Part shown: in pieces, positions 19,190 to 26,738 of the stretch | Numbering within the stretch: position 1 is the stretch's first letter | Layout of the letters: each line of letters begins with the position of its first letter | NCBI GenBank assembly: GCA_963801475.1 | Contig: CAWDEX010000003.1 | Coordinates: 124,001-188,000 of the forward strand | Length of the DNA stretch: 64,000 nt | Direction of reading: 5' to 3' | DNA from: DAOMFB01 sp963801475 | GTDB lineage: Bacteria; Acidobacteriota; Thermoanaerobaculia; UBA5066 | The notes under the pieces: generated by a model | Told to the model about the DNA's origin: nothing | The model's database searches: none | The model's input: the letters and a program-made list of their open reading frames with translations, nothing else | Made by a program: the position numbers and the translations under genes

Positions 19190-19280
19190 CTGCCGAGACG
19201 AGTCCTGTCCGAGCCAAAGAAGGACACGGAACGCGCCGGCCCCTTCAGCGCTCGGCTGCCGGAGTCCGCCCCGGTGAAGC

Positions 19281-19311
19281 AGGCGCGGCGGAGAGGGACT
19301 CCGCCGCGCCT
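19281..19311. terminator. Perfect 13-bp hairpin between convergent genes
   Basis: Arms AGGCGCGGCGGAG and CTCCGCCGCGCCT pair perfectly around a 5-nt loop. It sits between the 3' ends of the Cys-cluster protein gene and the first SLH gene. There is no U-tract on either side, so intrinsic termination is uncertain. It could serve both strands. Confidence 0.5.
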
Positions 19312-19329
19312 CGGACGGAGCTCAGAAGC

Positions 19330-20181
19330 TCAAGGCCACTGAAGGCCGAGCGCCTTGGCCAGGAAAACGGCCATCTGGGCGCGGGTGACGGGGGATTCGG
19401 GCTCGTACGTCGTGGGCGTGACGCCGCCGGTGATCCCCGAGGCCTTCAGCGCTTCGATGTACTGGAAGGCCCAGTAGTTCGTCGGGACGTCAGTGAAGCT
19501 CGCCACGCCGGGCGCCGGAGAGACCTGGAGCTTGTACCGGACCCGGACCCCGCGCCACTTGAGGTCGGAAACCGGCGTCGCTCCGGTCGCGATCCACGCC
19601 CAGTAGCTGTTCACATTGTTGTTGACGGTGTGAGGAGTCGTCAGGTTGAGCGAAACCGATCCGAAACCGGCAGAGCCGCTGCTAACCAACGTGGTTCCGA
19701 TCTGCGAGAACCCTCCCGTGGAGTCGACCTCCCAGAGGATAGCGGAGAGGTCCTGCGTGGCATTTGCATCGTAGTAGTAGAAGTCGTATCCCGTGATTGC
19801 CGCGCCCTGCGGGAGGTTGATGGGCGCCCAGGCGTAGGAGGATCCCGTTCCGGAGAAATATGCGGAGCCGCTGAAGTCATCAACGACGTAGACGTCCGGA
19901 GCGGCGCCGTGAAACGCCGGGGGCCCGACGTAATACGAAGTCTCCGTCGTAATTCCCCATGTGGGCTCCTGGGGCGCGGGCGTGGACCTGGCCTCCTCTA
20001 CAGCAGCTGGCGGGGTCAGATCCCACATCGATCGGGGCGCCGTCCCCCGGTCCTCGCGCATTGCGGCGCCGACCCGCCCGGCGGGGGCGGACGGCGACTG
20101 CGCCAGGGCTGGGAGCGCCCCACCGAGGATGAGCGTTAACGCCATTGCATGTCTCACGAGACGATCGCAGGGTGCAGTCAT
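19330..20181 (-). CDS. Exported protein with single C-terminal SLH domain (paralogue 1)
   Basis: 283 residues. The N-terminal signal peptide (ALTLILGGALPALAQ) is followed by a linker and a beta-rich central domain (about 75-225) resembling a jelly-roll or carbohydrate-binding module. One S-layer-homology repeat closes the protein: FTDVPTNYWAFQYIEALKAS, then GITGGVTPTTYEPESPVTRA and QMAVFLAKALG. SLH repeats attach proteins to the cell wall or outer surface. It is a paralogue of the gene at 20463-21254: the SLH repeats are nearly identical while the central domains have diverged. Both share a similar leader and promoter. Confidence 0.82.
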   Translation of the reverse strand: MTAPCDRLVRHAMALTLILGGALPALAQSPSAPAGRVGAAMREDRGTAPRSMWDLTPPAAVEEARSTPAPQEPTWGITTETSYYVGPPAFHGAAPDVYVVDDFSGSAYFSGTGSSYAWAPINLPQGAAITGYDFYYYDANATQDLSAILWEVDSTGGFSQIGTTLVSSGSAGFGSVSLNLTTPHTVNNNVNSYWAWIATGATPVSDLKWRGVRVRYKLQVSPAPGVASFTDVPTNYWAFQYIEALKASGITGGVTPTTYEPESPVTRAQMAVFLAKALGLQWP

Positions 20182-20212
20182 GATCCCTTCCTCCTTCGGC
20201 GATTCTTCTGAA

Positions 20213-20243
20213 GGTCCCCGGGGCTGCCGTAAGCGCCGGGGCC
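20213..20243 (-). promoter_or_regulatory. Leader stem-loop upstream of SLH paralogue 1
   Basis: CCCCGG (20216-20221) pairs with CCGGGG (20236-20241) in the 5' leader. The equivalent position in the second SLH gene (21286-21315) holds a similar stem-loop, and the flanking leader sequence is also alike. Confidence 0.4.
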
Positions 20244-20291
20244 GGTGGGCTGAACGTGTTGCGAGAAGGCCGCGCGTGCCCGCGGGGCCGA

Positions 20292-20319
20292 ATTATCTCT
20301 TACTGAGACTCTATATCAA
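20292..20319 (-). promoter_or_regulatory. Candidate sigma-70-type promoter of SLH paralogue 1
   Basis: On the minus strand, TTGATA (20314-20319) and GATAAT (20292-20297) are separated by 16 bp. This implies a leader of about 100 nt. The same TTGATA and 16-bp spacing occur at the paralogue. Confidence 0.5.
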
Positions 20320-20400
20320 ACGTTCGGTATCTTGCGGGAGCTTCCCACCCCTGTCCTGGGCGGCCGGGTATCTGTCGGCTTCCGGAAAAGCCGGGCCGGA

Positions 20401-20433
20401 ATGGAAAACGCCCGCCGGGGTCTCCGGCGGGCG
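20401..20433 (-). terminator. Rho-independent terminator of SLH paralogue 2
   Basis: Minus-strand hairpin with 10-bp arms (CGCCCGCCGG / CCGGCGGGCG, 5-nt loop) followed by TTTT, about 30 bp after the stop of the second SLH gene. Confidence 0.75.
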
Positions 20434-20462
20434 CGGGGGGGACTGACGGCGAAGACGAGGAA

Positions 20463-21254
20463 TCAGTTCGGGAAGTGGAGGCCGAGGGCCTTGGCCAGGA
20501 AGACGGCCATCTGGGCGCGGGTCACGTTGGATTCCGGTTCGAACGTCGTCGGCGTGACGCCCTGGGTGATCCCAGAGGCCTTCAGCGCCTCGATGTACTG
20601 GAAGGCCCAGTAGCTCGTCGGGACGTCGGTGAAGCTGGCCACGGCCGGGGCCGGCGAGACCTGAAGATGGTAGTAGATGCGGAACCCGGCTACTTTGAGC
20701 GCACTGGAGTTGGTCGACCAGTCTACGAAGAGCCAGTAATTCGAAAGATTGTTGTCGATGACGAGCGTGGAGAAAGGGGTGACCGTGAAGAAGCCGTACC
20801 CCGGGACCGCGGCGGTGCCGGTCGTCCCGACGGGAGTGACGTTTGAGCCGGTGGCGGCTCCCGCATCGGCCCGTGCCAAGCCGAACTGAATTTGGCCGGT
20901 GGCGGAGCTGTCGTACGCATCCAACGAAACGGAGTCGACGATGGCCCCGCTGGGGAGGCTCAGCTGTGCCCACCAGTCGTCCTGTGTCGCCGGGGCGTCC
21001 TGGTAGAAGTAGATGGCCCCCGTGTTGGCTGTGGTCAGGGAGTAGGTGGAACCCGCTGACCGGAAGGACGTGATCGACACGTGCAAGATGCTCTGCGTGG
21101 ACGTTCCGAAATCCGGCGCCGGGGCGGGGACTGCTTCGACCGGCTCTGAGGCCCGGGCACCGCTCAGCGCTGGCTGGGCCGCGCCGATCGAGGAGAATCC
21201 GAGAAGCAGCATGGCTGCGGCCGGAATCACGAGGCGATCACGAAATGGCTTCAC
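20463..21254 (-). CDS. Exported protein with single C-terminal SLH domain (paralogue 2)
   Basis: 263 residues. A signal peptide (LVIPAAAMLLLGFSSIGAAQ) precedes a beta-rich central domain (about 50-200) and one SLH repeat (FTDVPTSYWAFQYIEALKAS, GITQGVTPTTFEPESNVTRA). It is probably secreted and surface-anchored like its neighbour. The two genes are tandem and co-directional but separated by a terminator and a separate promoter, so they seem to be individually transcribed duplicates. The function of the central domain is unknown. Confidence 0.82.
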   Translation of the reverse strand: MKPFRDRLVIPAAAMLLLGFSSIGAAQPALSGARASEPVEAVPAPAPDFGTSTQSILHVSITSFRSAGSTYSLTTANTGAIYFYQDAPATQDDWWAQLSLPSGAIVDSVSLDAYDSSATGQIQFGLARADAGAATGSNVTPVGTTGTAAVPGYGFFTVTPFSTLVIDNNLSNYWLFVDWSTNSSALKVAGFRIYYHLQVSPAPAVASFTDVPTSYWAFQYIEALKASGITQGVTPTTFEPESNVTRAQMAVFLAKALGLHFPN

Positions 21255-21285
21255 CGCTTATTCCTCCTTTGATGAGTCTTCTGGA

Positions 21286-21315
21286 GGTCCCGGAGCCGCT
21301 GACGGCGCCGGGACC
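21286..21315 (-). promoter_or_regulatory. Leader stem-loop upstream of SLH paralogue 2
   Basis: GGTCCCGG (21286-21293) pairs with CCGGGACC (21308-21315), with an inner GCCG/CGGC pairing. It lies about 30 nt upstream of the start codon, like the stem-loop of paralogue 1. Confidence 0.45.
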
Positions 21316-21372
21316 GGTGGGTTGAAGGTGAGAAATGAAGATCGTTTCTTCCCCCCTGAGAAACAGGCCGGA

Positions 21373-21400
21373 ATCGTCTCACACCGAGATTCAGTATCAA
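21373..21400 (-). promoter_or_regulatory. Candidate promoter of SLH paralogue 2
   Basis: Minus strand TTGATA (21395-21400), a 16-bp spacer and a weak -10 GACGAT (21373-21378). It is supported by position and similarity to the paralogue promoter rather than by hexamer quality. The rest of the 359-bp gap up to 21613 shows no gene. Confidence 0.35.
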
Positions 21401-21613
21401 AACGCCGCCAGGGCCCGTCTCCAGGGCGACAGGGATGCAGGGGGCGCGGGCCTCTTCGGGCGCGGGCGCGTACTTCGATATGACGCGTAGCCGCCCTGGT
21501 CGGCTGCAGCCGCCCCGGGGCGGCCGTCACCGCGGCAGGAAGGAACGGCAAGATCGATGACGCGGACTTTGGGAAGGCCTTGGGGAAGGGGAACCAACCC
21601 GCCCATCGGGCCT

Positions 21614-22042
21614 CTATCGGGCCGCAAGGGCCTCCACGAGACCGGTCAGGACGCGGGGAACGCGCACCGGGTCGCTTCGAACGGTGGCAAGGACGCCCTC
21701 GATGGTCGTGGCGCCTTCGAGGCCGGCCCAGGCGGAAACCTCCTCGGCCCGGGGGCTCAGGTACGCCATCCGCCACGTGGGGAAAGCTCGCCGATCGGTC
21801 TCTTCTTCGTGGAATACCTTGATGTCGCGGTGTCTCGGATCGCGCCGGATGCTCTCCATCAGGTCCTCGACGTCGTCCCGTTCCCCTTCGAGAACCTGCA
21901 GGAAGACCCCCTCGGCGAAGACCAGGACGCCCGTGATGCCTCGCTTGGCGTTCCGGAGCCGCGACTCCTCGAGCATCTGTTCGAGATCGCCTCTCGCCAT
22001 CTCTCCCGTCGCCGCGGACGAGTAGATCAGCCTGTACGTCAT
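21614..22042 (-). CDS. BLUF-domain blue-light sensor
   Basis: Stand-alone BLUF (FAD-binding) photoreceptor domain of 142 residues. Key residues are all present: Tyr7 (RLIYSSA), Asn31 (SRLRNAKRGITG), Gln49 (FLQVLEG), Trp90 and Met92 (FPTWRMAY). In this family blue light rearranges the Tyr-Gln-flavin hydrogen bonds and the signal passes to a partner protein. The last 45 residues may form the usual two C-terminal helices. There is no fused output domain. It is divergent from an SDR gene, with starts 65 bp apart, so the output partner is unknown. Confidence 0.9.
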   Translation of the reverse strand: MTYRLIYSSAATGEMARGDLEQMLEESRLRNAKRGITGVLVFAEGVFLQVLEGERDDVEDLMESIRRDPRHRDIKVFHEEETDRRAFPTWRMAYLSPRAEEVSAWAGLEGATTIEGVLATVRSDPVRVPRVLTGLVEALAAR

Positions 22043-22107
22043 GTCGCGGATTCTACGGAGAATCCGGGCCGGGGGGCGGCGGTGGCCTATTCTGTCCGGG
22101 AGCGCGT

Positions 22108-23070
22108 GTGATCTTCTTCGACCCGAAGCGTCTCGTCGACGGCCTTCTCGACGCGACCATCGTCCTCTCCTTCGACCGTTCGGGATTCCGGCGTCACGCC
22201 GCCCGGTTCCGCTTGGAAGACCTCGAGGTCTCCCTCGCCGGGAAGACGTGTCTCGTCACCGGAGGGAACTCCGGTATCGGGAAGGCCGCCGCGACGCAGC
22301 TCGCCGCGCGCGGCGCCGGGGTCTTCCTGCTCTGCCGGAGCCGGGAGAGGGGCGAAGCCGCCGCGGAGGAGATCCGCCGGGCCACGGGGAACGCGGCCGT
22401 TCGCGTCGAGGAGCTGGACGTGTCGGAGAAGCAGTCGATCCGGGCTTTCGTCCGTCGGTTCCGCCCGTCGCGCGTCGACGTCCTCGTGAACAACGCGGGG
22501 GTCCTGCCGGATCGCCGCGTGGCGACGGGGGACGGCGTGGAGCTGACGCTCGCGACGAACCTTCTCGGGCCGTACCTCCTGACGGAGCTTCTCCTCCCGA
22601 AGCTCGAGGCCTCGCCGGACGCCCGCGTCGTGAGCGTGGCGTCGGGGGGGATGTACACGCAGAAGCTCGACGTGAAAGCGCTCCTCTCCGGCGGGCCCGA
22701 CCCCTTCGACGGCGTCGTTCAATATGCTCGCACGAAGCGGGCCCTCGTCGTCCTGAACGAGCTGTGGGCCGAGCGGCACCGGAAGGAGGGCGTGACCTTC
22801 TTCGCGATGCATCCCGGCTGGGCGGACACTCCCGCGGTGCGCAGCTCGCTCCCGCGCTTCCGGGCGGCGACGAAAGGGATCCTCAGGACGCCGGAGGAAG
22901 GCGCCGACACCGTGGTCTGGCTCGCCGTCGCGCCGTCGCTCTCGGGACGGAGCGGCCTCTTCTGGTTCGACCGCGAACCGGTCTCGACCCATTACCTTCC
23001 ATGGACGAAGGAGGCGCCGGAGGAACGTGAGGCGCTGGCCAGGTCGCTCCGGGCCCTCGGGGCGACCTGA
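22108..23070 (+). CDS. Short-chain dehydrogenase/reductase (DHRS12-like)
   Basis: NAD(P)-dependent oxidoreductase of 320 residues. The cofactor loop is TGGNSGIGKA (residues 51-60), NNAG lies in DVLVNNAGVL, the catalytic Ser is in VVSVASGGM and the Tyr/Lys pair in YARTKRA. The roughly 45-residue N-terminal extension before the Rossmann fold resembles the DHRS12/retinol-dehydrogenase-like group. GTG start at 22108. The substrate is unknown. It converges on the M28 peptidase gene. Confidence 0.87.
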   Translation: MIFFDPKRLVDGLLDATIVLSFDRSGFRRHAARFRLEDLEVSLAGKTCLVTGGNSGIGKAAATQLAARGAGVFLLCRSRERGEAAAEEIRRATGNAAVRVEELDVSEKQSIRAFVRRFRPSRVDVLVNNAGVLPDRRVATGDGVELTLATNLLGPYLLTELLLPKLEASPDARVVSVASGGMYTQKLDVKALLSGGPDPFDGVVQYARTKRALVVLNELWAERHRKEGVTFFAMHPGWADTPAVRSSLPRFRAATKGILRTPEEGADTVVWLAVAPSLSGRSGLFWFDREPVSTHYLPWTKEAPEEREALARSLRALGAT

Positions 23071-23104
23071 GAGGAAGATTCGGGCGGCGCCCCCCGAAAG
23101 CCCG

Positions 23105-24814
23105 TTACTTCGGCGGCGCCGCGGGCTTCTCCGCTGCGGGCCTGGCCCGCTCGGCCGGCTTCACTTCGGCCGGGGGCTCCGGCGGGAGGGGGCGGCGCGG
23201 GAGCATCTGGTCGCGCTGGGCGGCGTGGTACGCGAACGACGCCCAGACGGCGGCGATCTCCATCAGGTCCGGTTTCGGGACGCGCTCGACGACGTCCATG
23301 TTCGTGTGGTGCGTCCGCGTGGAGTAGTCGAGCTCGTCCTGGATGAACTGGAACCCGGGGAGACCGACGGCGTCGAACGACTGATGGTCGGTGCCGCCGG
23401 TCCGCTTCATCGTGACGGTGGTCGCGCCGAGATCCCGGAACGGGGCGAGCCACGCCTCGAAGACGGGCGCCACGGCCGCGTTGTCCTGCGCGAAGATGCC
23501 GCGGATCTTCCCGGCGCCGTTGTCGACGTTGAAGTAGGCGGCGAACTTCGCGTACGCCGGCTTGAAGGTGAGCGGGCCGGTCGGCCGGCGCATGTACTCG
23601 GGCATCTCACGCTCCTTCGCGTCGGTCGGCTCGGGGCGCGACGCGAGCTCCTTCGCCACGTAGGCGCGCGAGCCCAGGAGTCCCTGTTCCTCGCCTCCCC
23701 AGAGGGCGATCCGGATCGTCCGCTTCGGGGCGGCCTTCAGGGCCTTCAGGATGCGCATCACCTCGATGGCCGTCGCCGAGCCGACGCCGTTGTCCGTGGC
23801 GCCGGTCCCGCCCTGCCAGCTGTCGAGGTGCGCGCCGATCAGGACGACCTCGTCCTTCTTCGTCTTGTCGGTCCCCGGGATCTCGGCGAGAACGTTCGAG
23901 GCGGCAAGCGGGTCCTCGTCCGTGAAGCGGGCCTTCACGTCGACCTCCAGCTCCACCTCGTCCTTCCGGTCGAGGAGGCGCGCCACGCGTCCGTACGCCT
24001 CGGCGCCCATGACGAGCGAGGGGGGCGGGACCGGATCGGCCGGCTTCCACGGGCCGCCGCCCTGGACCCAGATCGTCCCGTAGTCGCCGCGCGACGGCTC
24101 GATCACCACGGCGACCTTCTCGGCGAGCAGGAACGCGTCCAGCTTCTTCCGGAACTCACGCTGCTTCAGCATCCGCTCCCGGTCCGCGGGCGAGCGGCGG
24201 TAGCGCCCGCCGCCGGGCTCGTACCGCCAGATCTCCTCGAGGGCCTTGTCGTCGTAGCGGGAGACGTCCCCCTTGTCGCGCGGCCTCGCCTCCGGCGGGT
24301 CGCCGAGGAGGAGGATCTTCCCCTCCAGCTTTCCCTTCCACTTGTCGAGGTCTTCCTGCGTCTCCAGCTTCGCGAGAAGGGCCTTCCCCTTCGTCGGCCC
24401 GTCGGTGCCGGGGGTCCAGGCCTTGGGGAGCGCGGGGAGAACCGCGAGCGACGGTGCGAGCATCCGGACGGAGACGGATTCGAGGACCCAGCCACGGCCG
24501 AAGGGCGCGAAGGTCTCGATCCGCGCGTTCGAAAGGCCCAGCTTCTCGAGCTCGACCTTCGCCCACTCCGCGGCCTTCCGGTAGTCCGGCGAGCCGGTCA
24601 GGCGAGGCCCGATGCCGTCACACAGCTTCGAAAGCGTCTCGAAGGCCTTGCTCCGGTTGAAGGCCTCGTCCCGGATCCGGGTCACCATCTCGAGGTCGAC
24701 GGGCTCCGGGGGCGCAGCGGACGCCTCGGGGGCCGCAGGGGCGACGAGAAGGGCAAGGGCGAGCGCGACGGCGGCGGTGCGGCGGAGGGACATCGATCGG
24801 GCTCCTTTCGGCAT
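23105..24814 (-). CDS. Exported M28-family aminopeptidase/carboxypeptidase with PA-like insert
   Basis: 569-residue secreted or periplasmic zinc peptidase. A signal peptide (AAVALALALLVAPAAPEASA) is followed by a helical N-domain (KLCDGIGPRLTGSPDY), a PA-type region (about 150-290) and the M28 catalytic core. The metal ligands are visible as IGAHLDSWQGGTGATDN, the Glu pair in WGGEEQGLLGS, an Asp in FNVDNGAG and the final His in YSTRTHHTNMD. This resembles carboxypeptidase Q (PGCP)-like enzymes, which digest dipeptides. The C-terminal tail is rich in Pro/Ala/Glu. The start could be MPKGARS or the ATG 7 codons later. Confidence 0.9.
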   Translation of the reverse strand: MPKGARSMSLRRTAAVALALALLVAPAAPEASAAPPEPVDLEMVTRIRDEAFNRSKAFETLSKLCDGIGPRLTGSPDYRKAAEWAKVELEKLGLSNARIETFAPFGRGWVLESVSVRMLAPSLAVLPALPKAWTPGTDGPTKGKALLAKLETQEDLDKWKGKLEGKILLLGDPPEARPRDKGDVSRYDDKALEEIWRYEPGGGRYRRSPADRERMLKQREFRKKLDAFLLAEKVAVVIEPSRGDYGTIWVQGGGPWKPADPVPPPSLVMGAEAYGRVARLLDRKDEVELEVDVKARFTDEDPLAASNVLAEIPGTDKTKKDEVVLIGAHLDSWQGGTGATDNGVGSATAIEVMRILKALKAAPKRTIRIALWGGEEQGLLGSRAYVAKELASRPEPTDAKEREMPEYMRRPTGPLTFKPAYAKFAAYFNVDNGAGKIRGIFAQDNAAVAPVFEAWLAPFRDLGATTVTMKRTGGTDHQSFDAVGLPGFQFIQDELDYSTRTHHTNMDVVERVPKPDLMEIAAVWASFAYHAAQRDQMLPRRPLPPEPPAEVKPAERARPAAEKPAAPPK

Positions 24815-24895
24815 GAAGCCGGGAGGATACCCGCTCGCCCCGGCTCCCGGAGCCGGTCCAGATGAATCAGCCCGCCGTCCCGAGGACGGCCCGTC

Positions 24896-25201
24896 TCAGG
24901 GGGCGCGGCCCGCCATGTCGAAGCGGACGAGCTGGGCCACGCCGGAGAGGGCCTCGTCGAGGGTCGTCCCGGTGGCCTCTTCGTAGTCGTCGCCGCGCTT
25001 CGCCTCGGCGCGCCACGTCAGGCCCCAGCGGACTTTCCAGCCGTCGTCCTCGAGCTGTTTCTGGACCATCTCCCAGCGCCGGTCCTTCTCGCAGCGGAGG
25101 GCGATCAGGGCCTGGAACGTGGCGACGAGGAGCTCGCGGTCTGCGCCGCCGAGCTCCATCCGGTCCGGCAGAGGTACCTCGAGAGTTCGTCTCGTGAGCA
25201 T
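24896..25201 (-). CDS. Small hypothetical protein downstream of kbl
   Basis: 101 residues, start ATG 25201, 20 bp after the kbl stop, so probably the last gene of the acpS-acsA-acp-kbl operon. Mixed charged and aromatic composition (GWKVRWGLTWRAEAKRGDDY, ALRCEKDRRWEMVQKQLED). No family recognised and no membrane segment. Confidence 0.5.
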   Translation of the reverse strand: MLTRRTLEVPLPDRMELGGADRELLVATFQALIALRCEKDRRWEMVQKQLEDDGWKVRWGLTWRAEAKRGDDYEEATGTTLDEALSGVAQLVRFDMAGRAP

Positions 25202-25221
25202 GTTCGCCTCCTCCGGTCTCC

Positions 25222-26478
25222 CTAGAGCCCGTACCTCTCCACGATCTCGTTCTTCGTCTTCCCGAGGATTCCGTACTTCGCCCCGACCTTGCGGAAGGCC
25301 TCGATCGCCCGGTCCAGATGCTCTTTCGAGTGCGCCGCCGAGAGCTGCGTGCGTATCCGGGCCTGCCCCTTCGCGACAACGGGGAAGAAGAAGCCGACCA
25401 CGTAGATCCCCTCGGCGAAGAGGTCCCGCGCGACGTCCTGCGCCAGCTTCGCGTTGTAGAGCATGACGGGGACGATGGGGCTCTCACCGGCCTTGATGTC
25501 GAAGCCCGCCTCCGTCAGCAGCCGCCTCCAGGTGGTCGTGTTCGCCTCCAGCCGGTCGCGCCGCTCCGTCGTGGCGGAGACGAGGTCGAGCACCTTGAGC
25601 GTCCCGGCCACGATGACCGAGGCGAGCGTGTTGGAGAAGAGGTAGGGCCGGGCGCGCTGGCGGCACATCTCCACGATCTCCTTCCGCCCGCTGACGCAGC
25701 CGCCGGAGGCGCCGCCGAGCGCCTTGCCGAAGGTCGTCGTGATGACGTCGACCTGTCCCGTCACGCCGAAGTGCTCCGGCGTGCCGCGGCCGGTCTTCCC
25801 GATGAAGCCGGAGGCATGGGAGTCGTCCACGAAGACCATCGCGTCGTGCTTCCGAGCCAGCGCGACGATCTCGTCCAGCTTCGCGAGGTCGCCGTCCATG
25901 GAGAAGACGCCGTCGGTGATGACCATCCGGAAGCGCTTGTCGCGGTGCTCCACGAGCTTCTCCTCGAGGTGCCCCATGTCGCTGTGCTTGTAGGTGTCCT
26001 GCATCGCCTTGGCGAGGCGCATCCCGTCCACGATCGAGGCGTGGACGAGCCGGTCGGCGATCATCACGTCCTTGTCGGAGAGGACCGCCTCGAAGATCGC
26101 GGCGTTCGCGTCGAGACAGGAGGAGAAGAGGATCGTGTCCTCCGTCCCGAGAAACTCCGTCAACCGTCGCTCGAGGTCGCGGTGGATGTCCTGCGTCCCG
26201 CAGATGAAGCGGACCGACGACATCCCGTAGCCGCGCTTCTCGAGCCCCTCGTGGGCGGCCCTTAGGACCTCCGGGTGCGAGGAGAGGCCGAGGTAGTTGT
26301 TGGAGCAAAGGTTCAGGACCTTCCGGGGGGCGGCGCCGGCGGGGAACTCCACCTCGATCTCGGCCCCCTGTGGGGCGTGGATGAAGCGCTCCTCCTTGTA
26401 GAGCCCGGCGGCCCGGATGGCGTCGAGCTCGGCGCGGAGGACGTCGCGGACCGGCAGGGCCACGGTCTCGGTCGCCAT
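25222..26478 (-). CDS. kbl: Glycine C-acetyltransferase-type alpha-oxoamine synthase
   Basis: PLP-dependent alpha-oxoamine synthase of 418 residues. It is closest by motif to 2-amino-3-ketobutyrate CoA ligase, which joins acetyl-CoA and glycine in threonine metabolism. LCSNNYLGLSSHP, SVRFICGTQD and the PLP Lys252 in TTFGKALGGASGG follow the Kbl pattern, as does VDDSHASGF with Asp219 and His221. BioF and serine palmitoyltransferase lack SVRFICGT. No threonine dehydrogenase (tdh) is beside it. Instead it follows an acyl carrier protein gene by 1 bp, in a cassette with acetate-CoA ligase and holo-ACP synthase. That makes an ACP-bound acyl donor conceivable. Confidence 0.88.
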   Translation of the reverse strand: MATETVALPVRDVLRAELDAIRAAGLYKEERFIHAPQGAEIEVEFPAGAAPRKVLNLCSNNYLGLSSHPEVLRAAHEGLEKRGYGMSSVRFICGTQDIHRDLERRLTEFLGTEDTILFSSCLDANAAIFEAVLSDKDVMIADRLVHASIVDGMRLAKAMQDTYKHSDMGHLEEKLVEHRDKRFRMVITDGVFSMDGDLAKLDEIVALARKHDAMVFVDDSHASGFIGKTGRGTPEHFGVTGQVDVITTTFGKALGGASGGCVSGRKEIVEMCRQRARPYLFSNTLASVIVAGTLKVLDLVSATTERRDRLEANTTTWRRLLTEAGFDIKAGESPIVPVMLYNAKLAQDVARDLFAEGIYVVGFFFPVVAKGQARIRTQLSAAHSKEHLDRAIEAFRKVGAKYGILGKTKNEIVERYGL

Positions 26479-26479
26479 G

Positions 26480-26737
26480 TCACACCTTCACGACGCCGAA
26501 CCGCTGCACGAGCTTCGCGATGCTCGCGACGGTGTTGAACGCCTCGGGCGTCGCGTCGGCGTCCGGAATCTTCACCTCGTACTTCTTCTCGAGGAAGCGC
26601 TTCAGGGAAACCATCGAGAAGGAGTCGACGATGCCGCCGGTGATGAGAGGGGTCGTGACGTCGAGCGGTCGGTCGTCCCCTTCCTCTATGTACTCGCGGC
26701 GGACGTAGTCGAGGATCGTCTTGTGAAGATCGTCCAT
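26480..26737 (-). CDS. Acyl carrier protein
   Basis: 85-residue ACP. The phosphopantetheine attachment serine is Ser39 in GGIVDSFSMVSLKRFLEKK (DSF instead of DSL). It is followed by helix II and the characteristic IPDADATPEAFNTVASIAKL. It is separate from any fatty-acid fab cluster and lies between acsA and kbl, with 1 bp to each neighbour, so it is probably a dedicated carrier. Its modifying enzyme AcpS is encoded at the head of the same cassette. Confidence 0.9.
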   Translation of the reverse strand: MDDLHKTILDYVRREYIEEGDDRPLDVTTPLITGGIVDSFSMVSLKRFLEKKYEVKIPDADATPEAFNTVASIAKLVQRFGVVKV

Positions 26738-26738
26738 C

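Noticed and set aside
25222..26478. Serine palmitoyltransferase for sphingolipids
   Set aside because: SVRFICGTQD and other motifs fit Kbl, not SPT, although the ACP context is similar.
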